A DNA stretch of 52,695 bases from Deltaproteobacteria bacterium (GCA_025353585.1 JANXOM010000326.1:1-52695), one strand, 5' to 3'. Positions 36,590-46,617 are shown, numbered from the stretch's first letter. Notes: generated by a model from the letters alone, not told the origin. Made by a program: numbers and translations.

Positions 36590-37413
36590 TGCGCACCCCT
36601 ACCGCCCTCACGCTTCTCGTGGCCCTCGCCGCCTGCGAGGACAACATGACCCCGCAGCCGGACGTCCCGCCGACCCTGCCGACGTGCGTCCCGAACCGCG
36701 ACGGCCAGATCACCGCCGCCGAGCTGCCGATCGCGCTCGGGGCGACGGTCGCCTTCTACGCGTCGCCCACCCGCACCACGCGCACCGTCGACCTCGCCGG
36801 CACAGGCTCGAGCGACGCCCATCGTTGGGACCTGTCCGCCGAGCTCCCCGATGACGTGGTCGTCGGGCTCGGGCCTGTCGAGCTGCGGGACCAGTGGTAC
36901 GCGCCTGACTTCCCGGCGAGCGAGTTCGCCGTCCCGGCCGGTGGTGGCCTCGACGGCATCTACCACCAGACGGACGAGGCGCTCTTCCTCGACGGGACGG
37001 CGTCGCAGGACGAGATGCCGGCCGCCGGCAAGACGCTGATCGTCTACGCCCAGCCCGTCGCCGTCCTGCGCTTTCCGATCGTCGATGGCGACGCGTACGC
37101 CACCGTCGCGCAGATCCCCGGCGCTACGATCGACGGTCTGCCGTTCATCGGCACCGACGAGATCGCGGTCGACATCTCCGGCACGGGCCGCCTCGATGTT
37201 CCATACGTGGAGTTCTCTCCCGTCCTCCGCGCGCGCACGCTCGTCACCCGCAAGCCGTCGACCGGCACGCCGGTGATCACCAAGCGCTCGACGGACTTCA
37301 TGTTCGAGTGCTTCGGCCAGATCGCTCACGCCGAGAGCCAGACCAACGAGGCCAACGCCGACTTCACGACGGCGGCGTTCTTGCGGCGCTTCGCGCTAGG
37401 AGAGACACCATGA
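36589..37413 (+). CDS. Lipoprotein 2 of the PHA operon (paralogue of 32881-33798)
   Basis: A 274-residue predicted lipoprotein with lipobox ALAAC directly at the leader end. The domain starts [15 protein letters not shown], matching the CxPNxDGxI pattern of lipoprotein 1. It also shares HRWDLSAEL, a [16 protein letters not shown] stretch, and [10 protein letters not shown] at the end. It lacks the Cys-rich segment of copy 1. The two proteins flank the hydrolase and barrel genes, so they may be subunits of one surface complex. ATG overlaps the upstream stop by one base; its own stop overlaps the PhaE-like gene (ATGA). Confidence 0.8.
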
Positions 37414-37718
37414 GCTGGGACACGTGGAAGCAGGGGTTTTCGGCGTGGGAGAAGTCCACGTCCTCGTACGTGGAGAAGATGCTGTCGAACCCGGGCGTGC
37501 TCGGGCCGGCGGCCGCGCTGCTGACGGCGGTGGTCAAGACCAAGACCGCGTCGGACCGCGCGATGTCGGCGTGGTGGTCGATGTGGGGCCTGCCGACGCG
37601 CAACGACCAGGAGCGCTCCCTCCACAAGCTGAACCAGCTCGAGAGCCGGCTCGCCGATCTCGAGGAGCAGCTCGCCGCTACGCGGACCGCCGCGCGCACG
37701 CAGCCGGAGGGACGCTAG
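37410..37718 (+). CDS. Miniature PhaE-like PHA synthase subunit
   Basis: A 102-residue protein. ATG at 37410 has AGGAG (37398-37402) seven bases upstream. The middle has hydrophobic and Trp-rich parts ([29 protein letters not shown]), then a short coiled coil ([20 protein letters not shown]). The sequence GLPTR followed by a coiled coil is how PhaE and PhaM-like PHA synthase partners end. Typical PhaE proteins are about three times longer, so this looks like only the C-terminal interaction part. It lies two genes upstream of a class III PhaC, which needs such a partner. Function is inferred from this motif and context. Confidence 0.68.
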   Translation: MSWDTWKQGFSAWEKSTSSYVEKMLSNPGVLGPAAALLTAVVKTKTASDRAMSAWWSMWGLPTRNDQERSLHKLNQLESRLADLEEQLAATRTAARTQPEGR

Positions 37719-37720
37719 TC

Positions 37721-39373
37721 ATGGACGTCACGACCCTCCTCCCGATCCGGCCCGCGCCGCGCGCGGTGCTCGACCGCCTCGCCACGCACGGCGACCGTGT
37801 CCGCTTCCACGTCCGCGCGGCGGGCGCATGGCAACCGGTCACGTGGCACCACTTCGCGCAGCAAATTCGCGGCGTCGCGCGCTGGCTCGTCGAGCCGACG
37901 GCGGGCGGCGGCGGCGAGCTCGCGCCTGGTGATCGCATCGCGATCTACGCGCCGAACTCGGTCGCGTGGGCCAGCGCAGCGCTCGGCGCCGTCGCGGCGG
38001 GGGCCGTGTTCGTGCCGATCTATCCGGCATCCACCGCGGACCAGCTCGGCTACATCCTCGAGCATTGCGAGGCGCGCTACGTGTTTGTCGCCGGCAAGGA
38101 GCAGATCGCGCGGCTCGAGCAGGCGTGCGCGAAGCTCGCGAAGCCGCCGGCGCGCGTGCTCCTCGACGACTGCAGCTGGTCGCCCGGCGCGCCCACCACC
38201 GCCGTCGTCAGCATGATCCAGTCCGCCTCGCTCCGGGACGCCGCCGCGCCCGCGCTCGTCGACGACCGCCTCGCCTCGCTCGACCTCGACGCGCCGGCGC
38301 AGATGCTCTACACGAGCGGCACCTCGGGCAACCCGAAGGGCGTCCCGCTCACGCACAACAACGTCGGCTGGAACGGCCGCGACTGGCTCGAGTGCAACGC
38401 GCCGCTCCTCGAGGAGAACGACCGCGACCTGCTGTGGCTGCCGATGTCGCACATCTTTGGCTTCGGCGAGCTCTGCCTCGGCAACACGCTCGGCTGGGAG
38501 ACGTACCTCGCCGCGCCGGCGGACGCGCTCGAGCTCCTGCCCCAGGTCGCGCCGCACATCTTCATGAGCGTGCCCGCGTACTGGGAGAAGATCGCGCGCG
38601 GCATCACCACGGCGGCTGACCCAGCGGAGGCGCTCGTCCGCACCACCGGCGGCAAGCTGCGCTTCTGCCTCTCGGGCGGCGCCGGCCTCAAGGTCGAGAT
38701 CAAGGAGCAGCTGCACGCGCACGGCCTCCTCATCCTCGAGGGCTACGGCCTGACGGAGACGTCGCCGACGCTCACGTTGAACCGACCGGGCGGCTTCCGC
38801 TTCGACACGGTCGGCCGCGTGCTGCCGTCGGTCGAGGTCAAGCTCGCCGAGGACGGCGAGATCCTCGCGCGGGGCGCGAACGTCTTCGCCGGCTACTACA
38901 AGGACCCCGAGGCGACGGCGGCCGCGTTCACGAGCGACGGCTGGTTCTGCACGGGGGACGTCGGCCGGTTCACCGAGGACGGGTTCTTGCAGATCATCGA
39001 CCGCAAGAAGGACATCCTCGTCACGGCCGGCGGCAAGAACGTCCCGCCCGCGAACATCGAGGCGCGGTTCGCCGATGATCCGATCATCGAGCGCGTCGTG
39101 GTCTACGGCGACGCGCGGCCGTTCCTCGTCGCTGCGGTGTGGGTGCGCCCGGATGCGCTCGCGCAGCTCGGCGCGGACGAGCGGAGCCAGGCCGTGGCGG
39201 CCCGCCTCGAGGTCGTGAACGCCGAGCTCGCGCGCTACGAGACGATCAAGCGGCACTTTGTCGCCGAGACGCCGCTCAGCGTCGACGACGGCACGCTGAC
39301 GAGCTCGCTCAAGATGCGACGCAAGGCCGTGTATACGAAGCTGAAAGACCGGTTCGAAGCGCTCTACGCATGA
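37721..39373 (+). CDS. Long-chain acyl-CoA synthetase (AMP-forming) of the PHA operon
   Basis: A 550-residue adenylate-forming enzyme with [52 protein letters not shown] and [16 protein letters not shown], the long-chain (FACL/ACSBG-like) wording. The C-terminal Lys region is [15 protein letters not shown]. It is distinct from the AlkK-like enzyme at 27744. Only two bases separate it from the PhaE-like gene, and its stop overlaps phaC, so acyl-CoA supply and polymerisation are translated together. Confidence 0.92.
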   Translation: MDVTTLLPIRPAPRAVLDRLATHGDRVRFHVRAAGAWQPVTWHHFAQQIRGVARWLVEPTAGGGGELAPGDRIAIYAPNSVAWASAALGAVAAGAVFVPIYPASTADQLGYILEHCEARYVFVAGKEQIARLEQACAKLAKPPARVLLDDCSWSPGAPTTAVVSMIQSASLRDAAAPALVDDRLASLDLDAPAQMLYTSGTSGNPKGVPLTHNNVGWNGRDWLECNAPLLEENDRDLLWLPMSHIFGFGELCLGNTLGWETYLAAPADALELLPQVAPHIFMSVPAYWEKIARGITTAADPAEALVRTTGGKLRFCLSGGAGLKVEIKEQLHAHGLLILEGYGLTETSPTLTLNRPGGFRFDTVGRVLPSVEVKLAEDGEILARGANVFAGYYKDPEATAAAFTSDGWFCTGDVGRFTEDGFLQIIDRKKDILVTAGGKNVPPANIEARFADDPIIERVVVYGDARPFLVAAVWVRPDALAQLGADERSQAVAARLEVVNAELARYETIKRHFVAETPLSVDDGTLTSSLKMRRKAVYTKLKDRFEALYA

Positions 39374-40419
39374 CCGCGACGCCGAAGAAATCGCCTCTCG
39401 ACTCGCTCGCCGCGCTGCTCCGCCGCGCGCCGAAGGGCCCCGCCGTGGTCGGCGTCACGCCGCACACCGTCGCGTGGAGCGAGAACAAGTGGCGCCTCCT
39501 GCGCTTCACCCCGACCGTGAAGCGGCATGCGCGGCCCATCCTGTTCGTACCGTCCTTGATCAACCGCTGGTACGTGCTCGACCTCGGGCCCGGCCGGTCG
39601 CTGATCGAGTGGCTCGTCGCGCAGGGCCACGAGGTGTTTTGCATCGACTGGGGCACGCCGGGCGCAGAGGACCGGTACCTCACGTGGGACGACATCGGCG
39701 GCCGCTACCTCGGGCGCGCGGTGCGCGTCGCGTCCCGGCTCGGCGGCACGGGCGATGTCCACGTGCTCGGCTACTGCCTCGGCGGCACGCTCGCGACCGC
39801 GTACGTCGCCGCGTTCCCCGAGCACGTCGCGTCGCTGCTCGCGCTCGCCGCGCCGATCGACTTCGACCAGGCCGGCATCATGGCGCTGTGGACCCGCACG
39901 CCGGCGTTCGATGTCGGCGCGATCGTCGACGCCTTCGGCAACGTGCCGTGGCAGCTGATGCAGGCGAGCTTCCAGATGCTCAAGCCGACCATGGCGGCGA
40001 GCAAGGTCGTCGGCGTCCTCGACCGCGCCTGGGACGACGAGTTCCTCGAGAGCTTCCTCGCCACCGAGCGCTGGGGCGGCGACAACGTCTCGTTCCCCGG
40101 CGCCACCTACACGCGCTACATCGAGGCCCTCTATCGCGGCAACCAGCTCGTCCGCGGCGGCTTCTCCGTGTGCGGCCGGCCGGTGGACCTCGCCGCCATC
40201 CGCTGCCCGGTGATGGCGGTCGCGTTCGAGGACGACCACATCGTGCCGATCGCGTCGGCTGCGCCGCTGATCGAGCGCGTCGCCAGCCGGGACAAGTACC
40301 TGCTCGGCATGCGCGGCGGCCACGTCGGCGCCGTCGTGTCCCGCAAGGCCGCCGATCGCCTGTGGCCCTCGCTCGCGAAGTTCTGGGCCGAGCGCCCGGG
40401 CACGCCGACCGCGTCCTGA
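39370..40419 (+). CDS. phaC: Class III poly(3-hydroxyalkanoate) synthase subunit PhaC
   Basis: A 349-residue polymerase joining hydroxyacyl-CoA into polyester. The lipase-like box GYCLGG holds the catalytic Cys136. FEDDHIVP supplies Asp289 and RGGHVG supplies His318. The spacings Cys-Asp (153) and Asp-His (29) equal those of the class III Allochromatium enzyme (Cys149, Asp302, His331, from memory), and the length also fits class III rather than the ~590-residue class I. Such enzymes require a PhaE partner; the small protein at 37410 is the candidate. Last gene of the overlapping operon. Confidence 0.93.
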   Translation: MTATPKKSPLDSLAALLRRAPKGPAVVGVTPHTVAWSENKWRLLRFTPTVKRHARPILFVPSLINRWYVLDLGPGRSLIEWLVAQGHEVFCIDWGTPGAEDRYLTWDDIGGRYLGRAVRVASRLGGTGDVHVLGYCLGGTLATAYVAAFPEHVASLLALAAPIDFDQAGIMALWTRTPAFDVGAIVDAFGNVPWQLMQASFQMLKPTMAASKVVGVLDRAWDDEFLESFLATERWGGDNVSFPGATYTRYIEALYRGNQLVRGGFSVCGRPVDLAAIRCPVMAVAFEDDHIVPIASAAPLIERVASRDKYLLGMRGGHVGAVVSRKAADRLWPSLAKFWAERPGTPTAS

Positions 40420-40465
40420 CCCGAAGCGACGCGGTGCGAGCTGGTACGGTTGCGGCGGCCGCCGC

Positions 40466-41323
40466 ATGACCATCGCGCTCGTCCTCATCTCCGCGTTCCT
40501 GCACGCGGCCTGGAACGCGATGCTCAAGCGCGAGGCCGACAAGGACCGCGCGCTGATCGCGGCCGTCGGCGCCGGCGCGTTGCTCGCGATCGTCGTGGCC
40601 TCGGGGCGCGCGCTGGCGGGCGGCGAGGTCCCGTTCCCGACGCTGGCCTCCGTCGCCTGGGCGCTCGTCGCGGGCGGCTTCGAGCAGATCTACTTCCTCG
40701 GCCTCGCGCGCGCCCTCGAGCGAGGGCCGCTCGGCCCGATCTACACGATCTCGCGCGGCGGCGCCGTCATCGTCGTGTACCCGCTCTCCGTGTTGCTCTT
40801 CCGCGAGGCGGTCACCCTGCCCTCGCTCGTCGGCTCGGGGCTCGTCCTCCTCGGCCTCGTGCTGTCCGGCCTCCGCCGCCGCGGCCCGGCCGACGGCAGG
40901 ACCATGGTCCCCACGGCCACGGCGTGGGCGGTGGCGTGCGCCTTCGCGATCGCCACGTACCACCTGGCCTACAAGGCCGCGCTCGATGCCGGCGGGGCCT
41001 CGTCGGCGGTGTTCGCCGTGTCCCTCAGCTTCGCCACCGCGATCAACCTCGTCCGCACCGGCCCGGCCGGCCGCCGCGTCATCGGCGCCCTCCTCGGCGC
41101 GAGCTGGCCGCGCGTGATCCTGATGGGCGCGTTGTGCGGCGGTTCGTTTCTGATGCTCATCGAGGCGCTCGCGACCGGCGGCGCCGGCTATGCGCTCACG
41201 TTGCGCAACACGTCGGTCCTGTTCGCCCTCTTCCTCGCGTGGGCCATCGGCGAGCGGCCGCGGCTCGCGCCCGCGTTCGGTGCGGCGCTGGTCGCGGCCG
41301 GCGCGATCGTCATGACGCTGTAG
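40466..41323 (+). CDS. DMT/EamA-family membrane transporter
   Basis: A 285-residue inner-membrane protein with about ten helices in two repeats, as in EamA-type drug/metabolite exporters. It opens LVLISAFLHAAWNAMLKREA, typical of EamA proteins, and has GLARALERGPLGPIYTISRG and the end FGAALVAAGAIVM. The substrate is unknown. TACGGT lies 15 bases before the ATG. It is on the same strand as the PHA operon but separated by 46 bases, so co-transcription is possible. Confidence 0.88.
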   Translation: MTIALVLISAFLHAAWNAMLKREADKDRALIAAVGAGALLAIVVASGRALAGGEVPFPTLASVAWALVAGGFEQIYFLGLARALERGPLGPIYTISRGGAVIVVYPLSVLLFREAVTLPSLVGSGLVLLGLVLSGLRRRGPADGRTMVPTATAWAVACAFAIATYHLAYKAALDAGGASSAVFAVSLSFATAINLVRTGPAGRRVIGALLGASWPRVILMGALCGGSFLMLIEALATGGAGYALTLRNTSVLFALFLAWAIGERPRLAPAFGAALVAAGAIVMTL

Positions 41324-41331
41324 AGTGACCC

Positions 41332-41958
41332 ATGGCCGTGTCGCCGAGATCGTTACCCCACGACTGGAGCGCCGCGCTCGCTCACCTCGCCGCCGCCGAT
41401 CCGCGCCTCGCCCCGCTCATCGCCAGGCACGGCGCCCCCGACATCGCGCCGCGCAAGGATCCGATCCACGCCCTCGCGCGCGCCATCGTCGGCCAGCAGC
41501 TCTCGACGGCCGCCGCCTTCACGATCTGGGGCCGCGTCATCGCGCACTACGGCGGCAAGCTCCCCGCCGCCGCCGCGATCATCGCCACCCCCGATCCGGT
41601 GCTCCGCGCCGCGGGCCTGTCCGGCGCGAAGACCGCCGCGCTCAAGGACCTCGCGCAGCACGTGCTCGACAAGAAGGTCATCCCCGCCCGCCTCTTCCGC
41701 GCCACCGACGAGGAGATCCTCGCGATGCTCTTGCCCGTCCGCGGCATCGGGCCGTGGTCCGTCGACATGTTCCTCATGTTCACGCTCGCGCGCCCTGACG
41801 TCTTGCCCGTCGGTGACCTCGGGATCCGCAAGGGCATGCAGAAGCACTTCCGTCTCCGCGCGCTGCCGGACGCGGCGAAGATGACGAAGCTCGCCGCGCC
41901 CTGGCGACCGTTCCGCACCGTCGGGTCCTGGTACATGTGGCGGCTGCTGGAGTCGTGA
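41332..41958 (+). CDS. DNA-3-methyladenine glycosylase II-like (HhH-GPD) enzyme
   Basis: A 208-residue base-excision repair glycosylase of the AlkA/HhH-GPD superfamily, removing alkylated purines. ARAIVGQQLSTAAAFTIWGR is the family's substrate-side helix. The helix-hairpin-helix is LLPVRGIGPWSVDMFLMF, with catalytic Asp in the SVD part, followed by LPVGDLGIRKGM. It is shorter than E. coli AlkA because it lacks the N-terminal domain. ATG lies five bases after TAGAGT (41321-41326), again without a Shine-Dalgarno. Confidence 0.92.
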   Translation: MAVSPRSLPHDWSAALAHLAAADPRLAPLIARHGAPDIAPRKDPIHALARAIVGQQLSTAAAFTIWGRVIAHYGGKLPAAAAIIATPDPVLRAAGLSGAKTAALKDLAQHVLDKKVIPARLFRATDEEILAMLLPVRGIGPWSVDMFLMFTLARPDVLPVGDLGIRKGMQKHFRLRALPDAAKMTKLAAPWRPFRTVGSWYMWRLLES

Positions 41959-41972
41959 CATACTGACCCGCG

Positions 41973-43250
41973 GTGGGGTCGTCCTCGAGTTACCTGTCGC
42001 CGTCCGGGTTCCGCGAGAGCTCGGCGCGCGCGCTCGCTCACGAGGAGGTGGTCGCCTCGACGTACCGGATCGGGGACGAGATCGCGCGCACGGATCACGG
42101 GGTGGTCTACGCGGCGCGCGACATGATGCTCGATCGCGACGTCGCGTTCGTCCTCGCGTGGCGTGATCCGGGCACGCCGTCGCTCATCACCGAGGCGCGG
42201 CGCTGCGCGGCCGTCCAGGATCCGTGCGCGGCCGCCGTCCATGGCATGGGCGTCTACAACAACGTCGAGTTCCTCGTCGGCGAGCGCGTGACCGGGACCC
42301 TCCTCCGGGACACCCTCGCGATGCCGCTCGCGGCCGACCAGTACCTCGCGCGCCTGCGCACGCTCGTCGCGGCCGTGGTTCGCGCCCACGAGGCCGGCAT
42401 CGCGGTCGGCGAGGTCTCGGGTGCCACCGTGGTCGTGGGCGCCGACGGCCGGTGCGTGCTCGGCCGCCTCTCGCTCTCGCAGGTCCCCGCGGTCGGCCCG
42501 CACGGCATCGCGCTCGCGCCCGAGATCGCGCGCGGTGATGTCGCGAGCGATGACCCCGCCGCCGCCGAGGGCATCGACCTCTACAGCCTCGGCTGCGCCG
42601 CCATCGAGCTCGCCTGCGGCGCGCCGCCGTTCGCGGACGACGACGCCGAGGTCGAGCTGCGCGGGCACGCGACCCAGCCGCCGCCGCGCCTCGCGGATCT
42701 GCGCGGCGATCTGCCGACCGAGGCGTCCGACCTGGTGGAGTGGCTGCTCGCGAAGCAGCCCGCGAATCGCCCGCGCTCGGCGGCGGACGTGCTCGCGCAG
42801 CTCGACGCCATCATCGACCGCCTCGGCAGCGCGACGCGCTCGGTCCGCGTGCTGATCGTGGAGGATGACACCGCGCGTGCCCGCTGGCTGTGGAGCCTGT
42901 GTCGGCGTGCGCACCCCGGCGTGATCGTGGAGACCGCGAGCGAGGGCACCGATGCCGCGCACAAGCTCAACCGCGATCACCCGGACCTCGTCGTGATCGA
43001 CGCGGCGCTCCGCGGGGTGATGAACGCCCTCGAGCTGTGCATGTACGCGCGCGGGCTGCACGACGGCGCCCGCTGCGAGATCGTGGCGATCGGGAGCGTC
43101 CCGCCGCGCGACCGGGCGCTGTTCGATGGGGCCGGCGTGGGGTTCATCGCCGACGACCTCCGGCTCCCCGGCAACGTCCTCGACCGCGTCCGCGCCGCCG
43201 CGACCGCTGCGCCCCGCCGTCGTACACCCCCGACGACGATCTCGGGGTGA
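41973..43250 (+). CDS. Pseudokinase fused to a response-regulator receiver domain
   Basis: A 425-residue cytoplasmic protein. Residues ~30-280 follow the Ser/Thr kinase fold (YRIGDEIARTDHGVVYAARD; GIDLYSLGCAAIELACGAPPF; LLAKQPANRPRSAADVLAQL), but the catalytic pieces are gone. The ATP Lys region reads VAFVLAWRD, the HRD-x-K-x-x-N loop is replaced by IAVGEVSGATVVV, and DFG by GRLS. Residues ~290-410 are a receiver domain (VRVLIVEDDTARARW, phospho-acceptor Asp in DLVVIDAALRG). It may bind partners and be switched by phosphorylation of the receiver. GTG start. No histidine kinase is adjacent. Confidence 0.85.
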   Translation: MGSSSSYLSPSGFRESSARALAHEEVVASTYRIGDEIARTDHGVVYAARDMMLDRDVAFVLAWRDPGTPSLITEARRCAAVQDPCAAAVHGMGVYNNVEFLVGERVTGTLLRDTLAMPLAADQYLARLRTLVAAVVRAHEAGIAVGEVSGATVVVGADGRCVLGRLSLSQVPAVGPHGIALAPEIARGDVASDDPAAAEGIDLYSLGCAAIELACGAPPFADDDAEVELRGHATQPPPRLADLRGDLPTEASDLVEWLLAKQPANRPRSAADVLAQLDAIIDRLGSATRSVRVLIVEDDTARARWLWSLCRRAHPGVIVETASEGTDAAHKLNRDHPDLVVIDAALRGVMNALELCMYARGLHDGARCEIVAIGSVPPRDRALFDGAGVGFIADDLRLPGNVLDRVRAAATAAPRRRTPPTTISG

Positions 43251-43307
43251 TCCGGGCCACGCGGCGGGCGGCCGGGCGGCCGCTGCCCCGGCCAGTGCGA
43301 TAGCCAG

Positions 43308-43335
43308 TTGTGGCCGCCCCGCGCTCCTCTATAGT
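43308..43335 (+). promoter_or_regulatory. Promoter of the second lipase-like gene
   Basis: TTGTGG (43308-43313), 16-base spacer, TATAGT (43330-43335), then seven bases to the ATG at 43343. The -10 matches consensus in five of six positions. No ribosome-binding site precedes the ATG, so a leaderless RNA is likely. Confidence 0.6.
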
Positions 43336-43342
43336 CGCGCTG

Positions 43343-45328
43343 ATGAAGCGGATCGGCTGCGCTGTCCTCGTTCTTCTGGCCGCGTGCGGATCCACCGACG
43401 GTGGCGCCAACCACTCCGCGTACTTCGACCTCGGCGGCCCGCTCGCCGGCACGGACACCTACTGGAACCTGCCGTTCCCGTCGGACCTCCGCCTCGACGC
43501 GAACGGCGCGCCGGACGTCGCCGCGTACCCGAACCCGCGGGCGGTCGGCCTCCTGCAGTCGCTGCTGGCCGACGTGCCCCTCCGCCGCGGCTGGCCGTTG
43601 ATGTCGATCGCGTACGTCCGCTTCACGGACGCGGTCCCCGCCCAGATGCTCGACACCGTGATCGCGCCCGGGCCCGACGCGCCGGTGGAGCTCCTCGACA
43701 TCGACCCCGCGTCGCCCGAGCTCGGCACCGCATATCCGGTCGTCGCGTCCACGCTCCCCACCGATGCGTACGTCCCGACGAACCTCGTGGCGTTCGCGCC
43801 GCGGCCGGGCATCGTGCTGCGACCGCAGACGAAGTACGCGTACGTGGTGCGCAGCGCGTTCGCCCCGGGCTTCGCCCCGCCCGAAGCGTTCACCATCCTC
43901 GCCCAGGGCAACACGCCCGCCGGCGCGCGCGGGCCCGCCGCCGCCGCGCTCTATGCCCCGCTGTGGCCCGCGTTGTCAGCGGCGGGGATCGCGCCGCTCG
44001 ACGTGCTCGTGGCGACCGTGTTCACCACCGGCGACGAGCAGGCCCGCGTCCGCGCGCGGACCGAGGCGATCCGTACGACGCAGCACCCGACCATCGACGG
44101 CCTGACGCTCGTCGGCGGCGACACGTACGACGGCTTCTGCCGGCTCGACGGCACCATCACGATGCCGCAGTTCCAGCGCGGCACGCCGCCGTTCAACACG
44201 GGCGGCGACTTCGCCGTCGACACGAACGACGTCCCGGCCGCGCAGGGCACGCTGACCATCCCCGTCTCGATCACGCTGCCGAAGCGCGCGATGCCGGCCG
44301 GCGGCTGGCCGCTGTTCCAGTTCTTCCACGGCTCGGGCGGACTCTCGACGGGCCTCGTCGACCTCGGCCACTCGCCCGACTCGAGCGATGATCCCGAGCC
44401 GGGCAAGGGGCCCGGCTACGTCGTGGCGCTGCACGGGATCGCGGGCGCGTCGTCGGCGCTGCCGCTCAACCCGGAGCGGCTCCAGGGCGCGACCGACTAC
44501 GCGTACCTCAACATCAACAACCTCTCGGCGTTCCCGTTCACGTTCCAGCAGGGCGTGATCGAGCAGCGGCTGCTGACCGACGCGCTCCTCGCCACGACGA
44601 TCCCCGCGAGCGCGCTCGGCGGCTGCACGGGCATCTCGACGCCGGGCGCCGACCACCACTTCGACCGCGCGAAGCTCGTCGCCGGCGGCCAGTCGATGGG
44701 CGGCATGTATACGAACATGGTCGGCGCGGTCGAGGAGCGGTTCGGGGCGCTCGTGCCGACGGGCGCCGGCGGCTTCTGGAACCTCATGATCCTCGAGACG
44801 GTCATCATCCCCGGCGCGCGCACGCTGATCAGCTCCGCGCTCGGCGTCGATGACGCGACCTTCACGTTCGTGCACCCGGCGCTCGGCGCGATGGCGCTGT
44901 CGTGGGAGATCGCCGAGCCCGTCGTGGCGATGTCGCGCATCGCGCACCGCCCGCTCGCCGGCTTCCCCGTCCGCAACGTGTACGAGCCCGTCGGCATGGG
45001 CGACAGCTACTTCCCGATCGACGTCTACGACGCGGCCGCGCTGTCGTACGGCAACCAGGAGGCGGGCGACGCGATCTGGCCCTCGATGCAGAACGCGCTC
45101 GCGCTCGACGCGACCAGCGGCCTCGCGAGCTACCCGGTGACGGGCAACCGCGACGGGAAGACGCGCGTCGTGGTGCAGTTCATGGGCGACGGCATCATCG
45201 ACCCGCACTACATCTACCGACAGCTCGACAGCGTGAAGCACCAGTACGGGTGCTTCCTCGAGAGCTACCTGCGCGACGGCGTTCCGACGGTGTACGCCCC
45301 GGGCGCGCTCACCGCCCCCTGTCTTTGA
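43343..45328 (+). CDS. Lipase-like lipoprotein (Pla-1/cef-like)
   Basis: A 661-residue predicted lipoprotein with lipobox LLAAC at residue 15. ATG at 43343 is chosen for the leader and promoter position. The N-terminal part (WNLPFPSDLRLDANGAPDVA) is built like that of the lipoprotein at 2730-4967. The alpha/beta-hydrolase part has FQFFHGSGGLS (oxyanion), VVALHGIAGASS and a canonical elbow GGQSMGG with the nucleophile Ser. An acid and His (MGDGIIDPHYIYRQ) complete a possible triad. It may act on lipids or polyesters outside the cell; the substrate is not known. Confidence 0.75.
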   Translation: MKRIGCAVLVLLAACGSTDGGANHSAYFDLGGPLAGTDTYWNLPFPSDLRLDANGAPDVAAYPNPRAVGLLQSLLADVPLRRGWPLMSIAYVRFTDAVPAQMLDTVIAPGPDAPVELLDIDPASPELGTAYPVVASTLPTDAYVPTNLVAFAPRPGIVLRPQTKYAYVVRSAFAPGFAPPEAFTILAQGNTPAGARGPAAAALYAPLWPALSAAGIAPLDVLVATVFTTGDEQARVRARTEAIRTTQHPTIDGLTLVGGDTYDGFCRLDGTITMPQFQRGTPPFNTGGDFAVDTNDVPAAQGTLTIPVSITLPKRAMPAGGWPLFQFFHGSGGLSTGLVDLGHSPDSSDDPEPGKGPGYVVALHGIAGASSALPLNPERLQGATDYAYLNINNLSAFPFTFQQGVIEQRLLTDALLATTIPASALGGCTGISTPGADHHFDRAKLVAGGQSMGGMYTNMVGAVEERFGALVPTGAGGFWNLMILETVIIPGARTLISSALGVDDATFTFVHPALGAMALSWEIAEPVVAMSRIAHRPLAGFPVRNVYEPVGMGDSYFPIDVYDAAALSYGNQEAGDAIWPSMQNALALDATSGLASYPVTGNRDGKTRVVVQFMGDGIIDPHYIYRQLDSVKHQYGCFLESYLRDGVPTVYAPGALTAPCL

Positions 45329-45392
45329 CCCCCGCCACGGCGCTCCGCCGCGGCTGACTTAACCTGGCCCGGCGCGGCCGCGTCCAACCGGC

Positions 45393-45722
45393 ATGAAGCT
45401 CGCCGCCACCGCTGCCCTGCTCGTCTCGCTGATCGGGTCCTCGACCGCGGCCCTCGCGGACGTCGGGCCGTACGACGCCGGTCCCCACCGCGCCGCGCCC
45501 GGGGGCGGCGCGATGCACGCCGCGCTCGTCGCGCGGTTCGACCGCGACGGCGATGGCCGCCTCGACCACGGCGAGCGGCGCCGGGCGGCGAAGGCGTTGC
45601 GCCGGATGGCGAGCCGGCTCGCGCGCGGCGAGCGCCGGCCGCAGCGGGTCACGCGCGCGCCGCAGCCCGGCGATCCGCGCGTGGATGTCGACGTCCGCTG
45701 GGACGGCGAGCCGCCGCGTTGA
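45393..45722 (+). CDS. Small secreted EF-hand protein
   Basis: A 109-residue protein with a signal peptide (KLAATAALLVSLIGSSTAALA). One canonical calcium loop, DRDGDGRLDHGE, has Asp at 1, 3, 5, Gly at 6 and Glu at 12. It is followed by a strongly basic helix (RRRAAKALRRMASRLARGER) and a tail. It probably binds calcium in the periplasm or outside. The partner is unknown. It stands alone between the lipase-like gene and a convergent lipoprotein gene. Confidence 0.75.
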   Translation: MKLAATAALLVSLIGSSTAALADVGPYDAGPHRAAPGGGAMHAALVARFDRDGDGRLDHGERRRAAKALRRMASRLARGERRPQRVTRAPQPGDPRVDVDVRWDGEPPR

Positions 45723-45743
45723 TAGTCCTTTACGGGTCCTTCG

Positions 45744-46499
45744 CTAGTCCAGGGGGCACGGGTCTTCGATGACGACGCCCCACGTCATCGCGACCGAGCG
45801 CACGATCGGGACCTGCTTCAAGATCGCCGCGTCCATCTCGTCGGTGCGCGCGCCGAACGGGTACGCGAAGGCCTGCACCGGATAGCCGTCGGCGACGAGC
45901 CGGTCGATCGATGGTTGCACCTCGTCGGCCATGTAGCCGGCGAGCCCTTTGTCCTCGACGACCGCGGGCCCGCGCAGGTGCCGAACGCTGTGGGCCTCGA
46001 GGTCGTGGCCGTCGGCGCTCAGCTGCCTCAGCTCGGCGCGCTGCGAGTCTCGCAAGAGGTCGTAGCGCGTGGAGAAGAACGTCAGGCGCGCGTCGTAGGT
46101 CGCGTACAGATCGCGCCCTTGCGTCCACTCGTCGACCGCATCGTCGTCGAACGCGAACGCGATGCCGGGGCCAGTCACGGCCCCCGTCGCGAGCTCGCTG
46201 TACGTAACGAAGGGCAGGCCGCGCGCCCGCGCGCCCGCGAAGACGTGCTCGACGGTGTCCCAGCTCACGGTCTTGCCCGGACGATGCGCGAACAGCTCGA
46301 TCACCTCACCGCGATCGCGCGCGCGATCGAGCCCGCCGTCGATGCTCGCGTCGTCGTTGCGCGTGACGGCGTCGATGTCGATCGCGCAGTGCACCTTGCG
46401 CACGCCGCCCGCGTAGAACGCGCCGTCGACCGCGTCGATGTTCGTCTGCAGACAGCCGGCGCTGGAGAGCGCAGCGACCAGGGCGACGGACCTCCGCAC
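45744..46499 (-). CDS. Polysaccharide deacetylase-like lipoprotein
   Basis: A 251-residue predicted lipoprotein. GTG at 46499 is chosen because it opens a leader with lipobox SSAGC; the frame stays open further upstream without a leader. The NodB fold is recognisable: AFAFDDDAVDEW (acidic metal site), LTFFSTRY, GHDLEAHSVRH (His-x3-His) and AFAYPFGARTDEMD. It probably removes acetyl groups from an extracellular or periplasmic polysaccharide. It is divergent from the metalloprotease gene, with a 118-base gap. It could serve the polysaccharide locus at 16-26 kb, but the distance makes this uncertain. Confidence 0.78.
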   Translation of the reverse strand: MRRSVALVAALSSAGCLQTNIDAVDGAFYAGGVRKVHCAIDIDAVTRNDDASIDGGLDRARDRGEVIELFAHRPGKTVSWDTVEHVFAGARARGLPFVTYSELATGAVTGPGIAFAFDDDAVDEWTQGRDLYATYDARLTFFSTRYDLLRDSQRAELRQLSADGHDLEAHSVRHLRGPAVVEDKGLAGYMADEVQPSIDRLVADGYPVQAFAYPFGARTDEMDAAILKQVPIVRSVAMTWGVVIEDPCPLD

Positions 46500-46617
46500 A
46501 CGGGCGAGCGTACTCGCTGGTGCTGCGTCGCGCCGCCCGAATCGAGCCTTGTCGGGACGGCGTGGCAACGTGCCTCGGCGCTCGCCAACGCGCCTCCCGC
46601 GTTGTCTAATCGCCGCC

